A stretch of 64,000 bases of DNA, taken from positions 496,001 through 560,000 of the forward strand of contig NZ_FQUP01000004.1 of assembly GCF_900129325.1 (NCBI RefSeq). The letters run 5' to 3'. Positions within the stretch are counted from its first letter, which is position 1; every line of letters starts with the position of its first letter. A program made the translations under genes and the position numbers. The DNA is from Kaistia soli DSM 19436 (GTDB lineage Bacteria > Pseudomonadota > Alphaproteobacteria > Rhizobiales > Kaistiaceae). The notes under the pieces were generated by a model that worked only from the letters and a program-made list of their open reading frames with translations, searched no databases and was not told the origin of the DNA. Shown in pieces: positions 41,374 to 50,101 of the stretch.

Positions 41374-42588
41374 ATGTCTTTCAGCCCGAGCGAGCGTGTC
41401 CTGATGCCAAGTGCCACCGATCCGGTCGATGCCTTCGTTGACTATGATGCGATTCCTGTCGCTTCGGCGACCACGGGACCGCTCGCGGGATTGAGGCTGG
41501 CGGTCAAGGATCTCTACGATGTCGCCGGCTATCCGACCGGTGCCGGCCACCCGCTGGTGCGCCAGCAAAGCACCATCAAGACGACGAGCGCGCCGGCCGT
41601 TCAGGCGCTGCTCGATGCCGGCGCCGCTTTTGTCGGCAAGACGCATACCGACGAATTCGCCTATTCGATGAATGGCGAAAACGCCCATTACGGCACGCCG
41701 ATCAATGTCCGCGCGCCCGGCCGCATTCCGGGCGGCTCGTCTTCCGGCTCGGCGGCGGCGGTTTCGGCAGAGATCGTCGATATCGCCCTTGGCACCGATA
41801 CCGGCGGATCGGTCCGCGCGCCGGCGTCCTATAACGGCCTGATCGGTCTTCGCCCGACCTTTGGCCGCATCGACATCTCCGACGTCTTTCCGCTCGCCCA
41901 TTCCTTCGACACCGTCGGCTGGTTTGCCCGCGACGCCGACACCTTCGCGCGGGTGGGCGACGTATTGCTCGGCCCGGACGAAACCGGCGCGCCGCTGACG
42001 CGCTTCATCGTCGGCGATGACATCCACGCGCTGCTCCTCGGCGATCTCGAGGAGGCCGCCGTTCGCTCGGCGACGCCGCGCATCGCCGCCCATCTGGAGC
42101 CGGCCGGCGCCGTGATCGTCGCACAAGAAGGCCTCGCAGCCTGGCGCATGATCTTCCGCACCATCCAGGCCTATGAGGCCTGGCAGGCCCATGGCACCTG
42201 GATCAAGGCCAACAACCCACATTTTGGCCCGGGCGTTCGTGAACGCTTCGAATGGGCGAGCCATGTCGCCGACGACGAATATGCGAGCGCGGGCGCCCGT
42301 CGCCGTCAGGTTCGCGAAAGGCTGACCGCACTGCTCGGTGACGACACGGTGCTCGCCATCCCCACGACGCCGGGCATTGCGCCGCTCCGCGGACTTGAGG
42401 GCGAGGTCCTCGATTCCTATCGCGACCGGGCCCTGTCGATGTTGTGTTCCGCCGGCCTTGCCGGCCTGCCGCAGATCAACCTGCCGCTGGCCGAACATCA
42501 GGGCTGTCCGCTCGGCGTCTCGCTCGTCGCTCCCGCTGGCCGCGACCGGGCGTTGATCGACCTCGCCCGCCGCATCATGGCGGGCTGA
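41374..42588 (+). CDS. Amidase signature family hydrolase
   Basis: A 404-residue serine amidase with a Ser-cisSer-Lys triad: Lys in LRLAVKDLYDVAG near residue 43, GGSSSGSAAAVSAEI near 116, and GTDTGGSVRAPASYNGLIGL near 135. It is shorter than GatA-type enzymes. Start choice is uncertain between ATG 41374 and ATG 41404; neither has a strong Shine-Dalgarno. It probably hydrolyses a small amide released by, or related to, the upstream gamma-glutamyltransferase reaction. It ends four bases before the LysR start. Confidence 0.92.
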   Translation: MSFSPSERVLMPSATDPVDAFVDYDAIPVASATTGPLAGLRLAVKDLYDVAGYPTGAGHPLVRQQSTIKTTSAPAVQALLDAGAAFVGKTHTDEFAYSMNGENAHYGTPINVRAPGRIPGGSSSGSAAAVSAEIVDIALGTDTGGSVRAPASYNGLIGLRPTFGRIDISDVFPLAHSFDTVGWFARDADTFARVGDVLLGPDETGAPLTRFIVGDDIHALLLGDLEEAAVRSATPRIAAHLEPAGAVIVAQEGLAAWRMIFRTIQAYEAWQAHGTWIKANNPHFGPGVRERFEWASHVADDEYASAGARRRQVRERLTALLGDDTVLAIPTTPGIAPLRGLEGEVLDSYRDRALSMLCSAGLAGLPQINLPLAEHQGCPLGVSLVAPAGRDRALIDLARRIMAG

Positions 42589-42592
42589 CGCC

Positions 42593-43498
42593 ATGGACAC
42601 GCTGACGCGGATGCGCACCTTTGTCGAGGTCGTCGAAGCCGGCGGCTTCTCCGCGGCGGCGCGCAAGATGGGACGATCCAAGGCCCTCATCTCGAAATAT
42701 GTGCGCGAGTTGGAGGACGAGCTCGGCGCCCGCCTTCTCAACCGTACCACCCGGACGTTGTCGCTGACCGAGGTCGGCCAGACCTACGCACGCGACGCCA
42801 CCGAGATTCTCCAGCGCATCGACGATCTGCAAACCTCGGTCGGCGATGCGCATGCCGCTGCCCGTGGCCGCCTCAAGGTCAGCGCGCCGCGCACCTTCGG
42901 CGACGGCGAACTCGGCCGGGCCATCATGGATTTCGTGATGGAGGAGCCGGATATCAGCCTGGAACTCCATCTGGAGGACCGTTTCGTCGATCTCGTCGAC
43001 GAGGGCTTCGACGTTGCCATCCGTATCTCCTCGCTCGGCGATTCGAGCCTCATCGCCCGCCGCCTGTCGGCTTTCCGCATCGTCTGCTGCGCCTCCCCCG
43101 AGGTGATCGAGAAATACGGCCTGCCGGAGTATCCGATCGACCTGCTCGACCGCCCCTGCATCATCGACTGGAACGTCAATCGCGGCCATTGGCCGTTCAT
43201 GGTCGAGGGCGAGCGGGTGACGATCCCCGTCAAGGGTCGCGTCGAGATCAACAGCCCGAGTGTCGGCCGTCAGGCCGCCCTGGCGGGGCTCGGCTTCCTG
43301 ATGGTTCCCTATCTCGTCGTGCGCGACGACATCGCCAGCGGCCGTCTCGTCGCAGTGCTCGAGGCGTTCGAGACCTCGGCCGTCGCTATACACGCCGTCT
43401 ATCCGCACCGCCGCCACCTCTCCGGAAAGGTGCGCGCCTTCATCGATTTCCTGGTGCGCTGGTTCGACGGCAAGAACCCGCCCGAGGGCGGCTGCTGA
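42593..43498 (+). CDS. LysR-type transcriptional regulator
   Basis: A 301-residue protein. The winged helix is MDTLTRMRTFVEVVEAGGFS with recognition helix KALISKYVRELEDELG; the effector domain is CrgA/PtxR-like with LKVSAPRTFGDGEL near residue 90. It starts four bases after the amidase stop on the same strand, so it may be co-transcribed with the gamma-glutamyltransferase and amidase genes and regulate them from within. Confidence 0.92.
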   Translation: MDTLTRMRTFVEVVEAGGFSAAARKMGRSKALISKYVRELEDELGARLLNRTTRTLSLTEVGQTYARDATEILQRIDDLQTSVGDAHAAARGRLKVSAPRTFGDGELGRAIMDFVMEEPDISLELHLEDRFVDLVDEGFDVAIRISSLGDSSLIARRLSAFRIVCCASPEVIEKYGLPEYPIDLLDRPCIIDWNVNRGHWPFMVEGERVTIPVKGRVEINSPSVGRQAALAGLGFLMVPYLVVRDDIASGRLVAVLEAFETSAVAIHAVYPHRRHLSGKVRAFIDFLVRWFDGKNPPEGGC

Positions 43499-43566
43499 TC
43501 TGTCCGACACGATCTGGCCGCAGTTCTCGGGCGAAGTCGTCAATGTCGCCGCTTCCGGAACGATTC

Positions 43567-44217
43567 ATGCTCAATCGCCGCCTTCTGCTCGCTTTCGCGC
43601 TTCTCTCGGCCGGAATGGCAACCGCCAGTGCGCACCCTCATGTCTTCGTCGATGCACGCGAGGAAATCGTCTTCGACGCGACTGGCAAGATGACGGCGAT
43701 CCGGCACAGCTGGCAGTTCGATGAAGCCTTCACGGCCTTTGCCGTTCAAGGGCTCGATGCTAATGGCGATGGCAAGCTTTCCGACGACGAATTGCAGCCG
43801 CTCGCCAAGGTCAATGTCGATTCCCTCAAGGAATACCGCTACTTCACCAACCTGAAGGTCGGCGACAAGCACGTCCCCGTGAACTTCCCGAGCGAATACT
43901 GGCTCGATTTTCACGGCGGCCGGCTGACGCTGTTCTATACGCTGCCGATCAGGACGCCGATCGCGCCAGGCCCGCACGCGACGCTTGAAGTGTTCGATCC
44001 GGAATATTTCGTCGCCTTCAGCTTCGTGAAGAACCACGAGATCACGCTGAACGGGGCGCCTGCCGGCTGCAAGGCGACCGTCCGTCCGCCGCACGAGCTC
44101 GACGACGCCACTATGGCGCAGCTCGCCGCGATCCCGGCCGACCAGCATGACCTGCCGCAGGAACTCGCGGATGCCGCGTCGAGCCTCTCAACCCTCATTA
44201 CCATCGGCTGCTCATGA
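43567..44217 (+). CDS. DUF1007 family periplasmic protein
   Basis: A 216-residue protein with a signal peptide (LLLAFALLSAGMATASA) and mature start HPHVFVDAREEIVFD, the DUF1007 hallmark. A DANGDGKLSDDEL segment near residue 60 resembles an EF-hand loop. A longer start at ATG 43543 is possible. The stop overlaps the NicO-type transporter start by four bases; this pair is recurrent, and the periplasmic protein probably handles the metal for the exporter or importer. The binding His residues after cleavage would suit Ni or Co. Confidence 0.88.
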   Translation: MLNRRLLLAFALLSAGMATASAHPHVFVDAREEIVFDATGKMTAIRHSWQFDEAFTAFAVQGLDANGDGKLSDDELQPLAKVNVDSLKEYRYFTNLKVGDKHVPVNFPSEYWLDFHGGRLTLFYTLPIRTPIAPGPHATLEVFDPEYFVAFSFVKNHEITLNGAPAGCKATVRPPHELDDATMAQLAAIPADQHDLPQELADAASSLSTLITIGCS

Positions 44218-45341
44218 AACGCGCCACGGCTCTCATCGGCGCCCTGCTGCTGACGCCGGGCACCGCCTTCGCCGGCCCAAGTCCGTTCGGCATCGCAACG
44301 CCGGATGGCGGCGGCGCGCTCAGCTGGGCCGGTCCGTTCCGAGGCTTCTTCGTCTGGATAGCCGCCGAGCAGTCGAGCTTTTACCGCGAGCTGACCGGCG
44401 CCCTGTCGGAGCTATCGCAGAGCAGCCACGCCGCCTGGTTCCTGATCGGGCTCTCCTTTGCCTATGGCGTGTTCCACGCCGTCGGACCGGGTCACGGCAA
44501 GGCCGTCATCGCCTCCTACCTGCTGGCGACCGGCGACACGCTGAAGCGTGGCATCGCCATCTCCTTCGCATCGGGCTTCGTCCAGGGATTGACGGCGATC
44601 ATTGTCGTTGGGATCGGCACCATCCTGCTCAAGGTCACCGCGGTCACCATGACGCGCGCCACGGACGCGCTGGAGATTGCCAGCTATGCGATGATCGCGC
44701 TCTGCGGCGTCTGGCTGCTGTGGTCGAAGACGGTCGGCCGGCACGACCATGGCAGCGGGACCTCCGCAGCGACCGCGCCACATGTGCACGACGCCTTCTG
44801 CGCGATCCACGGCCATAACCGGCTCGGGCTGGATCGACGCAGCCTCGGACAGCAGGGTCTGGCCGTCACGCCGACACGGTTCGGCGCCGCCGCTCTCGGC
44901 CAGCCGCGCCTTGCCTATGGTGGCTTTTCCGCGACGGCAGCGACCGCGAGCGTCGATCTTTCCTGCGATTGCGGCCATGCGCATATCCCGGATCCCGCCA
45001 CACTGACATCGCCGCTCACCTTGCGGAGCGGCATCGCCGCCATCTTGGCCGTCGGGATCAGGCCATGCTCGGGCGCCGTCATCGTGCTGGTTTTCGCCCT
45101 GGCGCAGCAGCTCTGGTGGGCCGGCATCCTCTCGGTGCTGGCGATGTCCCTCGGCACCGGCGCCACCGTCGCGGCACTGGCCATCCTTGCCGTGAAGGCG
45201 AAGGACATCGCGGTGCGGTTCACCGGCGATGGCCGATCCGCTCTCGCCAACCGCGTCTTGCGGGGCTTCGAGCTCGCCGCGGCCGCCGGCATCCTGCTGT
45301 TCGGCCTCGCGATGCTCGGCGGTGCGCTCGCGAGCGGCTGA
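44214..45341 (+). CDS. NicO/RcnA family nickel/cobalt transporter
   Basis: A 375-residue inner-membrane protein with about six TM helices. AYGVFHAVGPGHGKAVIASY near residue 90 and the second conserved loop AVGIRPCSGAVIVLVFALAQ near 280 are the NicO signatures. A His-containing soluble loop lies around 175-265 (HDHGSGTSAATAPHVHDAF). The family exports Ni/Co (RcnA) or imports Ni/Co (NiCoT-like). Direction is not fixed by sequence. It is translated with DUF1007. Confidence 0.9.
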   Translation: MKRATALIGALLLTPGTAFAGPSPFGIATPDGGGALSWAGPFRGFFVWIAAEQSSFYRELTGALSELSQSSHAAWFLIGLSFAYGVFHAVGPGHGKAVIASYLLATGDTLKRGIAISFASGFVQGLTAIIVVGIGTILLKVTAVTMTRATDALEIASYAMIALCGVWLLWSKTVGRHDHGSGTSAATAPHVHDAFCAIHGHNRLGLDRRSLGQQGLAVTPTRFGAAALGQPRLAYGGFSATAATASVDLSCDCGHAHIPDPATLTSPLTLRSGIAAILAVGIRPCSGAVIVLVFALAQQLWWAGILSVLAMSLGTGATVAALAILAVKAKDIAVRFTGDGRSALANRVLRGFELAAAAGILLFGLAMLGGALASG

Positions 45342-45343
45342 GG

Positions 45344-46132
45344 CTACTCCGCCGCGGCCTGATAACTGCCGCGCGCCGCAATCCGCGCCCGCATCGCATC
45401 GCCGAAAGCGCGGAACAGCCGTCCTGATGGGGCGTCGGTCGCCACCCAATATTCCGGATGCCACTGCACGCCGACTGCGAAGCCGGCCGCACCCGTCACG
45501 CTGACCGCCTCGATGGTGCCGTCTGGTGCCACCGCCTCGACTGTCAGCCCTTCGGCAAGCGTGCCCACCGCCTGACGATGTAGCGAATTTACCTTGAACG
45601 CCTCGGCGTCGACGATGCGGCCGAGACAGCCGCCCGTCGTGATCACGACGTCCTGGCGAATGGCGAAGCGCTCCGCCTGGTCGTTGGAAACCGGCGCGCG
45701 GTGGTCGCTCCGCCCGGGCAGGTCCTGCACCTCCGAGATCAATGTTCCCCCCAGCGCGACATTCAGCTCCTGGAAGCCGCGGCAGATGGCGAGGAGCGGC
45801 ACGCCGTGCCGGATCGCGGCGCGGATGAGCGGCAAAGTCGTCGCGTCGCGTGCATGGTCATAGGGCTCGGACGCGGCATCCGCCTCGGCGCCATAGAGCG
45901 GCGGATGGACGTTCGACCGGCTGCCCGTGACCAGCACGCCATCGACCCGTTCGAGCAGCCTGTCGATATCAAGTGCATCGCCGAGCGAGGGGACAATAAC
46001 CGGAATGCCGGCAAGGCCGATCGTCACGGCCTTCACATAGGTCTCGGCCGCCGCGTGCCAGCGATAGTTGTCGACATCCTTGACATCTGCGGTGACGGCA
46101 ACAAGCGGCGTGAGCTGGGGCGCGTTGGTCAT
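45344..46132 (-). CDS. Gamma-glutamyl-GABA hydrolase-like (PuuD-type) class I GATase-fold protein
   Basis: A 262-residue peptidase C26 protein. The nucleophile Cys is in LLAICRGFQELNVALGG near residue 115 and the catalytic His in VQWHPEYW near 233, with the partner Glu close by. PuuD cleaves gamma-glutamyl-GABA in putrescine breakdown; relatives cleave other gamma-glutamyl compounds. No other puu genes are beside it, although a polyamine locus lies 7 kb away. It lies downstream of a LysR gene on the same strand. Confidence 0.9.
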   Translation of the reverse strand: MTNAPQLTPLVAVTADVKDVDNYRWHAAAETYVKAVTIGLAGIPVIVPSLGDALDIDRLLERVDGVLVTGSRSNVHPPLYGAEADAASEPYDHARDATTLPLIRAAIRHGVPLLAICRGFQELNVALGGTLISEVQDLPGRSDHRAPVSNDQAERFAIRQDVVITTGGCLGRIVDAEAFKVNSLHRQAVGTLAEGLTVEAVAPDGTIEAVSVTGAAGFAVGVQWHPEYWVATDAPSGRLFRAFGDAMRARIAARGSYQAAAE

Positions 46133-46190
46133 GACGGTCTCTGGTGGCTCGAATAGGGTACGATCTCAATCGCTCAGACAGTTGGCGAAA

Positions 46191-47168
46191 TTACGCCATA
46201 TCGGCAACGGTCTCGCGCTCTGTAACGGTGTGCACGTCTTCGACCGGCAGTTCCTCGTCATCATGAGATTCCGGCACCAGAGCCAGGAAGGCACGCGCCG
46301 CAGCATTGGACGGGCCATCCTTGTGTTCGCTCGCGACATGCATCAGTGCCAGTTCCCAGCAGATCGACTCACCCGAAAGCGCGGCGATGGCGATCGGCAG
46401 CTTGCCGGCCTCGCCCGCCCGCGCCTCGGCGATCGCCTGCGGCATCAGCGCGATGCCGAGCCCGCGCGCGACGAGCTCCAGCAGCGTCGCGAGATCATTG
46501 ACCTCGAAGGCGATGCGCCGCGCAACGCCGGCCTCGGCAAACGCGGCGTCGACCAGCCGCCGCGTCGACCAATCGGCCTGGAAGTCGACGAAGGTCGCGC
46601 CAGCGAGATCGGAGATGCGCAGATTGCGCCGCCGCGCCAGCGGATGGCCCTCGGCCGCGACCAGCACCATCGCTTCGCAGGCGACGATCCGCGCCGCCAT
46701 GCCCTCGAGAGGCTCGCCGAAGAACGGCACGAAGGCGAGATCGACTCGGCCGTCGCGCAGCTTCGCCGTCATGTGCTCAGAGCCGGCCTGGCAGAGATGG
46801 ATCTCGATCGAAGGATGCGCGGCATGGAAGCGGGCAAGCAGGTCCGGCAGGTCGATGAACGGCGCCGGTGACTGCACGAGGCCGATCGAAAGGCTGCCGC
46901 GCACGAGCCCCTCGACGTCGGCCAGCGCCTGACGCGCTTCGCGTGCCGTCGCCAGCACCCGCTTCGCATGAGTGAGAAACACCGCTCCTGCCGTCGTCAG
47001 GTCGACGCGGCGGGTCGACCGACGGAACAGCACGGTGCCAAGCTGCGCCTCCAGCGCCCGGATCGAGGCCGAAAGCCCGGACTGCACGATGTTGAGACGT
47101 TGCGCGGCGCGGGTAAAATGCTGATCCTCGGCAACGGCGACGAAGTGCTCGAGTTGGCGGAGGTCCAT
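46191..47168 (-). CDS. LysR-type transcriptional regulator
   Basis: A 325-residue protein. The winged helix MDLRQLEHFVAVAEDQHFTR is followed by recognition helix SGLSASIRALEAQLG, with the substrate-binding domain from residue 90 (LSIGLVQSPAPFIDLP). A long acidic C-terminal tail (ESHDDEELPVEDVHTVTE) is unusual. It is divergent from an aldo/keto reductase gene and 58 bases upstream of the PuuD-like gene; a dyad sits in the divergent gap. Either neighbour could be its target. Confidence 0.92.
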   Translation of the reverse strand: MDLRQLEHFVAVAEDQHFTRAAQRLNIVQSGLSASIRALEAQLGTVLFRRSTRRVDLTTAGAVFLTHAKRVLATAREARQALADVEGLVRGSLSIGLVQSPAPFIDLPDLLARFHAAHPSIEIHLCQAGSEHMTAKLRDGRVDLAFVPFFGEPLEGMAARIVACEAMVLVAAEGHPLARRRNLRISDLAGATFVDFQADWSTRRLVDAAFAEAGVARRIAFEVNDLATLLELVARGLGIALMPQAIAEARAGEAGKLPIAIAALSGESICWELALMHVASEHKDGPSNAAARAFLALVPESHDDEELPVEDVHTVTERETVADMA

Positions 47169-47238
47169 CGCGAACTCCCTGGCGGCCGGGCGTTGGCGGC
47201 GGAACGCGGCCGGCCTTGGCGGATTGATGCTTCGCTAT

Positions 47239-47251
47239 GCTGAATATCAGC
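47239..47251. promoter_or_regulatory. Candidate LysR operator upstream of the aldo/keto reductase
   Basis: GCTGA-ATA-TCAGC is a perfect dyad, 71 bases upstream of the LysR start and 69 bases before the aldo/keto reductase start. Assigned by symmetry and placement only. Confidence 0.4.
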
Positions 47252-47320
47252 TCAGATTTCTATTGGAAAGATGAATGGCGCTTGCCGATCATGCGCGCCG
47301 AAAGCCCACCGGAGATTCCC

Positions 47321-48325
47321 ATGCCCAAGACGACGCTTCCCACACGCCCCCTCGGCAAGACTGGCCTCGACATCACGCCCGTCGGCTTCGGCGCCTGGGC
47401 CATCGGCGGCGATGCCTGGGGTCCGCAGGACGACAGCGCCTCGATCGCCGCCATTCGCCATGCGATCTCGGCGGGCGTGAACTGGATCGATACGGCCGCG
47501 ATCTACGGCCTCGGTCATTCCGAGGAGGTGGTCGCGGCAGCGCTGAAGGACATCCCGAAGTCTGAGCGGCCCTATGTTTTCACGAAATGTGGCCTCGTCT
47601 GGCCGCCTGAAGATCGCGACCGCACCAATGTTCGCCGTTCCGGCAAGATGGACAGTATCCGCCGCGAGGTCGAGCTGTCGCTGAAGCGGCTCGACGTCGA
47701 GGTGATCGACCTCTACCAGATGCACTGGCCAGCGCCCGATGCACCTCTGGAGGAATACTGGCAGGCCCTGCTCGATTTGAAGCAGGAGGGCAAGGTGCTG
47801 CATGTCGGCCTGTCGAACCATGACGAAACGCAACTCGAAACCTGCGAGGCGCTCGGCCATGTCGAGACCTTGCAGCCGCCGTTTTCAATGATCCGCCGCG
47901 ATGTCGGCGCCGCGATCCTGCCGTGGTGCAAGGCGCATGGCACCGGTACGATCGTCTACAGCCCAATGCAGGCCGGGCTTCTGACGGGCACCTTCTCGGA
48001 AGAGCGGGCCGCCAAGCTGCCCGATAGCGACTGGCGCAAGAAGGACGGCCAGTTCACCGGCGAAACATTGAAGAAGAACCTTGCGCTCGTCGATGCGCTG
48101 CGCCCGATCGCCGACAAGCACGGCGCGACGGTTGGCTCGGTTGCGCTGGCCTGGGCGCTTGCCTGGCCGGGCCTGACCGCGACGATCGTCGGCGCCCGCG
48201 CTCCGGAGCAGATCGACGGCTGGATCGGCGCAGCGACGCTGACCCTCGACGACGCCGATTTCGCCGCGATCGACGAGGCGATTGCGACAACCGGTGCCGG
48301 CACTGGCCCTGCTCGCGCCGCTTGA
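47321..48325 (+). CDS. Aldo/keto reductase
   Basis: A 334-residue TIM-barrel reductase with start ATG 47321 behind GGAGA; the upstream in-frame ATG (47237) is in the intergenic region. The NADPH and catalytic residues follow the family: WIDTAAIYG with catalytic Asp/Tyr, VFTKCGLVWPP with the Lys, and QMHWPAP with the His. The C-terminal VGARAPEQIDGWIGAATLTL is standard. It is alone between divergent LysR and convergent 5'-nucleotidase genes, with a terminator after it. Confidence 0.92.
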   Translation: MPKTTLPTRPLGKTGLDITPVGFGAWAIGGDAWGPQDDSASIAAIRHAISAGVNWIDTAAIYGLGHSEEVVAAALKDIPKSERPYVFTKCGLVWPPEDRDRTNVRRSGKMDSIRREVELSLKRLDVEVIDLYQMHWPAPDAPLEEYWQALLDLKQEGKVLHVGLSNHDETQLETCEALGHVETLQPPFSMIRRDVGAAILPWCKAHGTGTIVYSPMQAGLLTGTFSEERAAKLPDSDWRKKDGQFTGETLKKNLALVDALRPIADKHGATVGSVALAWALAWPGLTATIVGARAPEQIDGWIGAATLTLDDADFAAIDEAIATTGAGTGPARAA

Positions 48326-48333
48326 CCGATCGG

Positions 48334-48374
48334 CCGTCGCATCCGGCCGCCTGGCGTCCGGATGCGACGGTTTT
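48334..48374. terminator. Rho-independent terminator between aldo/keto reductase and 5'-nucleotidase
   Basis: CCGTCGCATCCGG (48334-48346) and CCGGATGCGACGG (48358-48370) form a perfect 13-bp stem, followed on the plus strand by TTTTGACC and a second T-tract. Probably terminates the plus-strand reductase gene and may also act on the minus side. Confidence 0.8.
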
Positions 48375-48377
48375 GAC

Positions 48378-49910
48378 CTATTTTTCGACGATACGGCCCT
48401 CGGCTTTCGGGGCGATCGCCTTTTTCGCCGCCACATAGTCGATGACCTGGCTCGCCATGAGCTGGGCATCGATCGGCCCGAGCAGCACCTTGGCGTCGCG
48501 GAACATCGCATAGCCATCGCCGCCGCCAGCCATGAAGTCGTTGGTGGCGAGCGTATAGGTGGCCGCGGGGTCGAGCGGCTTGCCGCCGACGCTGATGGCG
48601 AGAACGCGGTCGCTGGGCCGCTTGGAAAGATCGACTTCGACGGTCATGCCGGAGATCTGCGGAAACCGGCCCGCGCCCATATCGGCCTGGCTGAAGCCGT
48701 TGGTGAGCGCATCCTTCAGCGTCGCGCCGGAGACTTCGAGCTTAACCGTTTTGTTCCCGAAAGGCAGCTCTGCGAAGATGTCGGCGCGCGTCAGAACGGT
48801 TCCGGCCGGATATTCACGATCGGCCCGGATGCCGCCGCCATTGGTGATGGCGACGTCGGCACCGACCGCAGCGCGCATCGCATCGGCGAAGAGATTGCCG
48901 ATCGCGGCCTCCTCCTCGCGCACCGTGGCGCGGCGGCTGTCCAGCGGAGTCTCGGTCGTGCCGATATCGACCTTCAAGGCCTCGTCGAGCTTGTCTTGAT
49001 AGCCTTTCACCACCGCGGCGATCTTCGGATCGGGCGTCACGTCGGCGGTGTCGACAATGTCGAAATGCGGCGTCCAGGTCACGGTCGTCTTGCCGTCCTT
49101 CTCGGTCTTGTCGACCGTGACGGTGGTGACGACGACGCTGTCGCCCTGCGAGCCGGACTCGGTCAGCACCGTCCTGCCGTCATAGAAGGCGAGCAGATGC
49201 TCGTCATGGCCGGACAGAACCAGATCGCCCGCATGGGCGCGCGTCAGCGCCATGTCGATGGAGAGCGGTGTATGCACGACGGCGACGACGAGATCGGCGC
49301 CCGCCTCGCGCAGCGCCTTCGCCCGTGCCTTGCCGGTCTCGATCGATGACTGGAATACCATGTCGCCCGGGCTGGAGACGACGGGCGTGTCCTCTGTCGT
49401 GAGCCCGTAGAAGCCGACCTTGATGCCCTCGACCTCGACCAGCTTGGTATCAAGCGTGTTCGGCGGCTGGCTGCCGCCCGGTTCGCGCATGTTCGAGGTC
49501 ACGATCGGGAACTTGGCCGCGCTGATCTGCGTCTCGAAATTCGCCTTGCCGAAGTCGAATTCGTGGTTGCCCGGCGTCATGGCATCGACGCCCATCTGAT
49601 TGAGGATGTCGATGATATGCGCGCCCTTGTCGATGCCCGACAGCAGCGACGGCGAAAGCGTGTCGCCGGAATGGACGAAGAAAGTCGGCCCCTTGGCACG
49701 CTCCGCCGCAACAACCGCTGCAACGCGGGCAAAGCCGCCGCGCCCCTTGGCGTCCTGCATGCGATCGATATCGTTGGTCTGGACGAAGCGCAGCGTCACC
49801 GCTTCGGCAAGCGCAGCCGCAGGCAACAGCCCAGTGAGAAGCAGAGCAGCGGCGGCGCGCAGAAGCCGGACGCGCAGGCTTGTGGCTTCAGGACGAAGAA
49901 TAACGGGCAT
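48378..49910 (-). CDS. UshA-like 5'-nucleotidase/UDP-sugar hydrolase
   Basis: A 510-residue periplasmic metallophosphoesterase plus 5'-nucleotidase C domain. The start ATG 49910 follows GAGGAG; the signal peptide is about residues 15-36 (LLRAAAALLLTGLLPAAALA). The metal motif reads VQTNDIDRM, where the usual D-x-H is D-x-D. GNHEFD and SGHDEHL are intact, and the C-terminal domain has ITNGGGIRAD and the substrate stack AGGGDGYAMF. It dephosphorylates nucleotides or UDP-sugars. The substituted metal residue may change metal preference. Confidence 0.9.
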   Translation of the reverse strand: MPVILRPEATSLRVRLLRAAAALLLTGLLPAAALAEAVTLRFVQTNDIDRMQDAKGRGGFARVAAVVAAERAKGPTFFVHSGDTLSPSLLSGIDKGAHIIDILNQMGVDAMTPGNHEFDFGKANFETQISAAKFPIVTSNMREPGGSQPPNTLDTKLVEVEGIKVGFYGLTTEDTPVVSSPGDMVFQSSIETGKARAKALREAGADLVVAVVHTPLSIDMALTRAHAGDLVLSGHDEHLLAFYDGRTVLTESGSQGDSVVVTTVTVDKTEKDGKTTVTWTPHFDIVDTADVTPDPKIAAVVKGYQDKLDEALKVDIGTTETPLDSRRATVREEEAAIGNLFADAMRAAVGADVAITNGGGIRADREYPAGTVLTRADIFAELPFGNKTVKLEVSGATLKDALTNGFSQADMGAGRFPQISGMTVEVDLSKRPSDRVLAISVGGKPLDPAATYTLATNDFMAGGGDGYAMFRDAKVLLGPIDAQLMASQVIDYVAAKKAIAPKAEGRIVEK

Positions 49911-50101
49911 CGGATGCTCCTCTTGGTCGAGGCGGGGGATGAGCGGGCGCATCTTAAGCATCCAATGTGTCAATCGCGCCGCGACCTGTCACCCCAAAAC
50001 CGCCGCGGCGGCATTTTGGCCGCCACGCTGTCCGGGGTTTGAGAAGCGGCTGCAGAACCCTATTCTCTGCCGCAACCCATCGATCAGGAAGACGAGACCT
50101 C

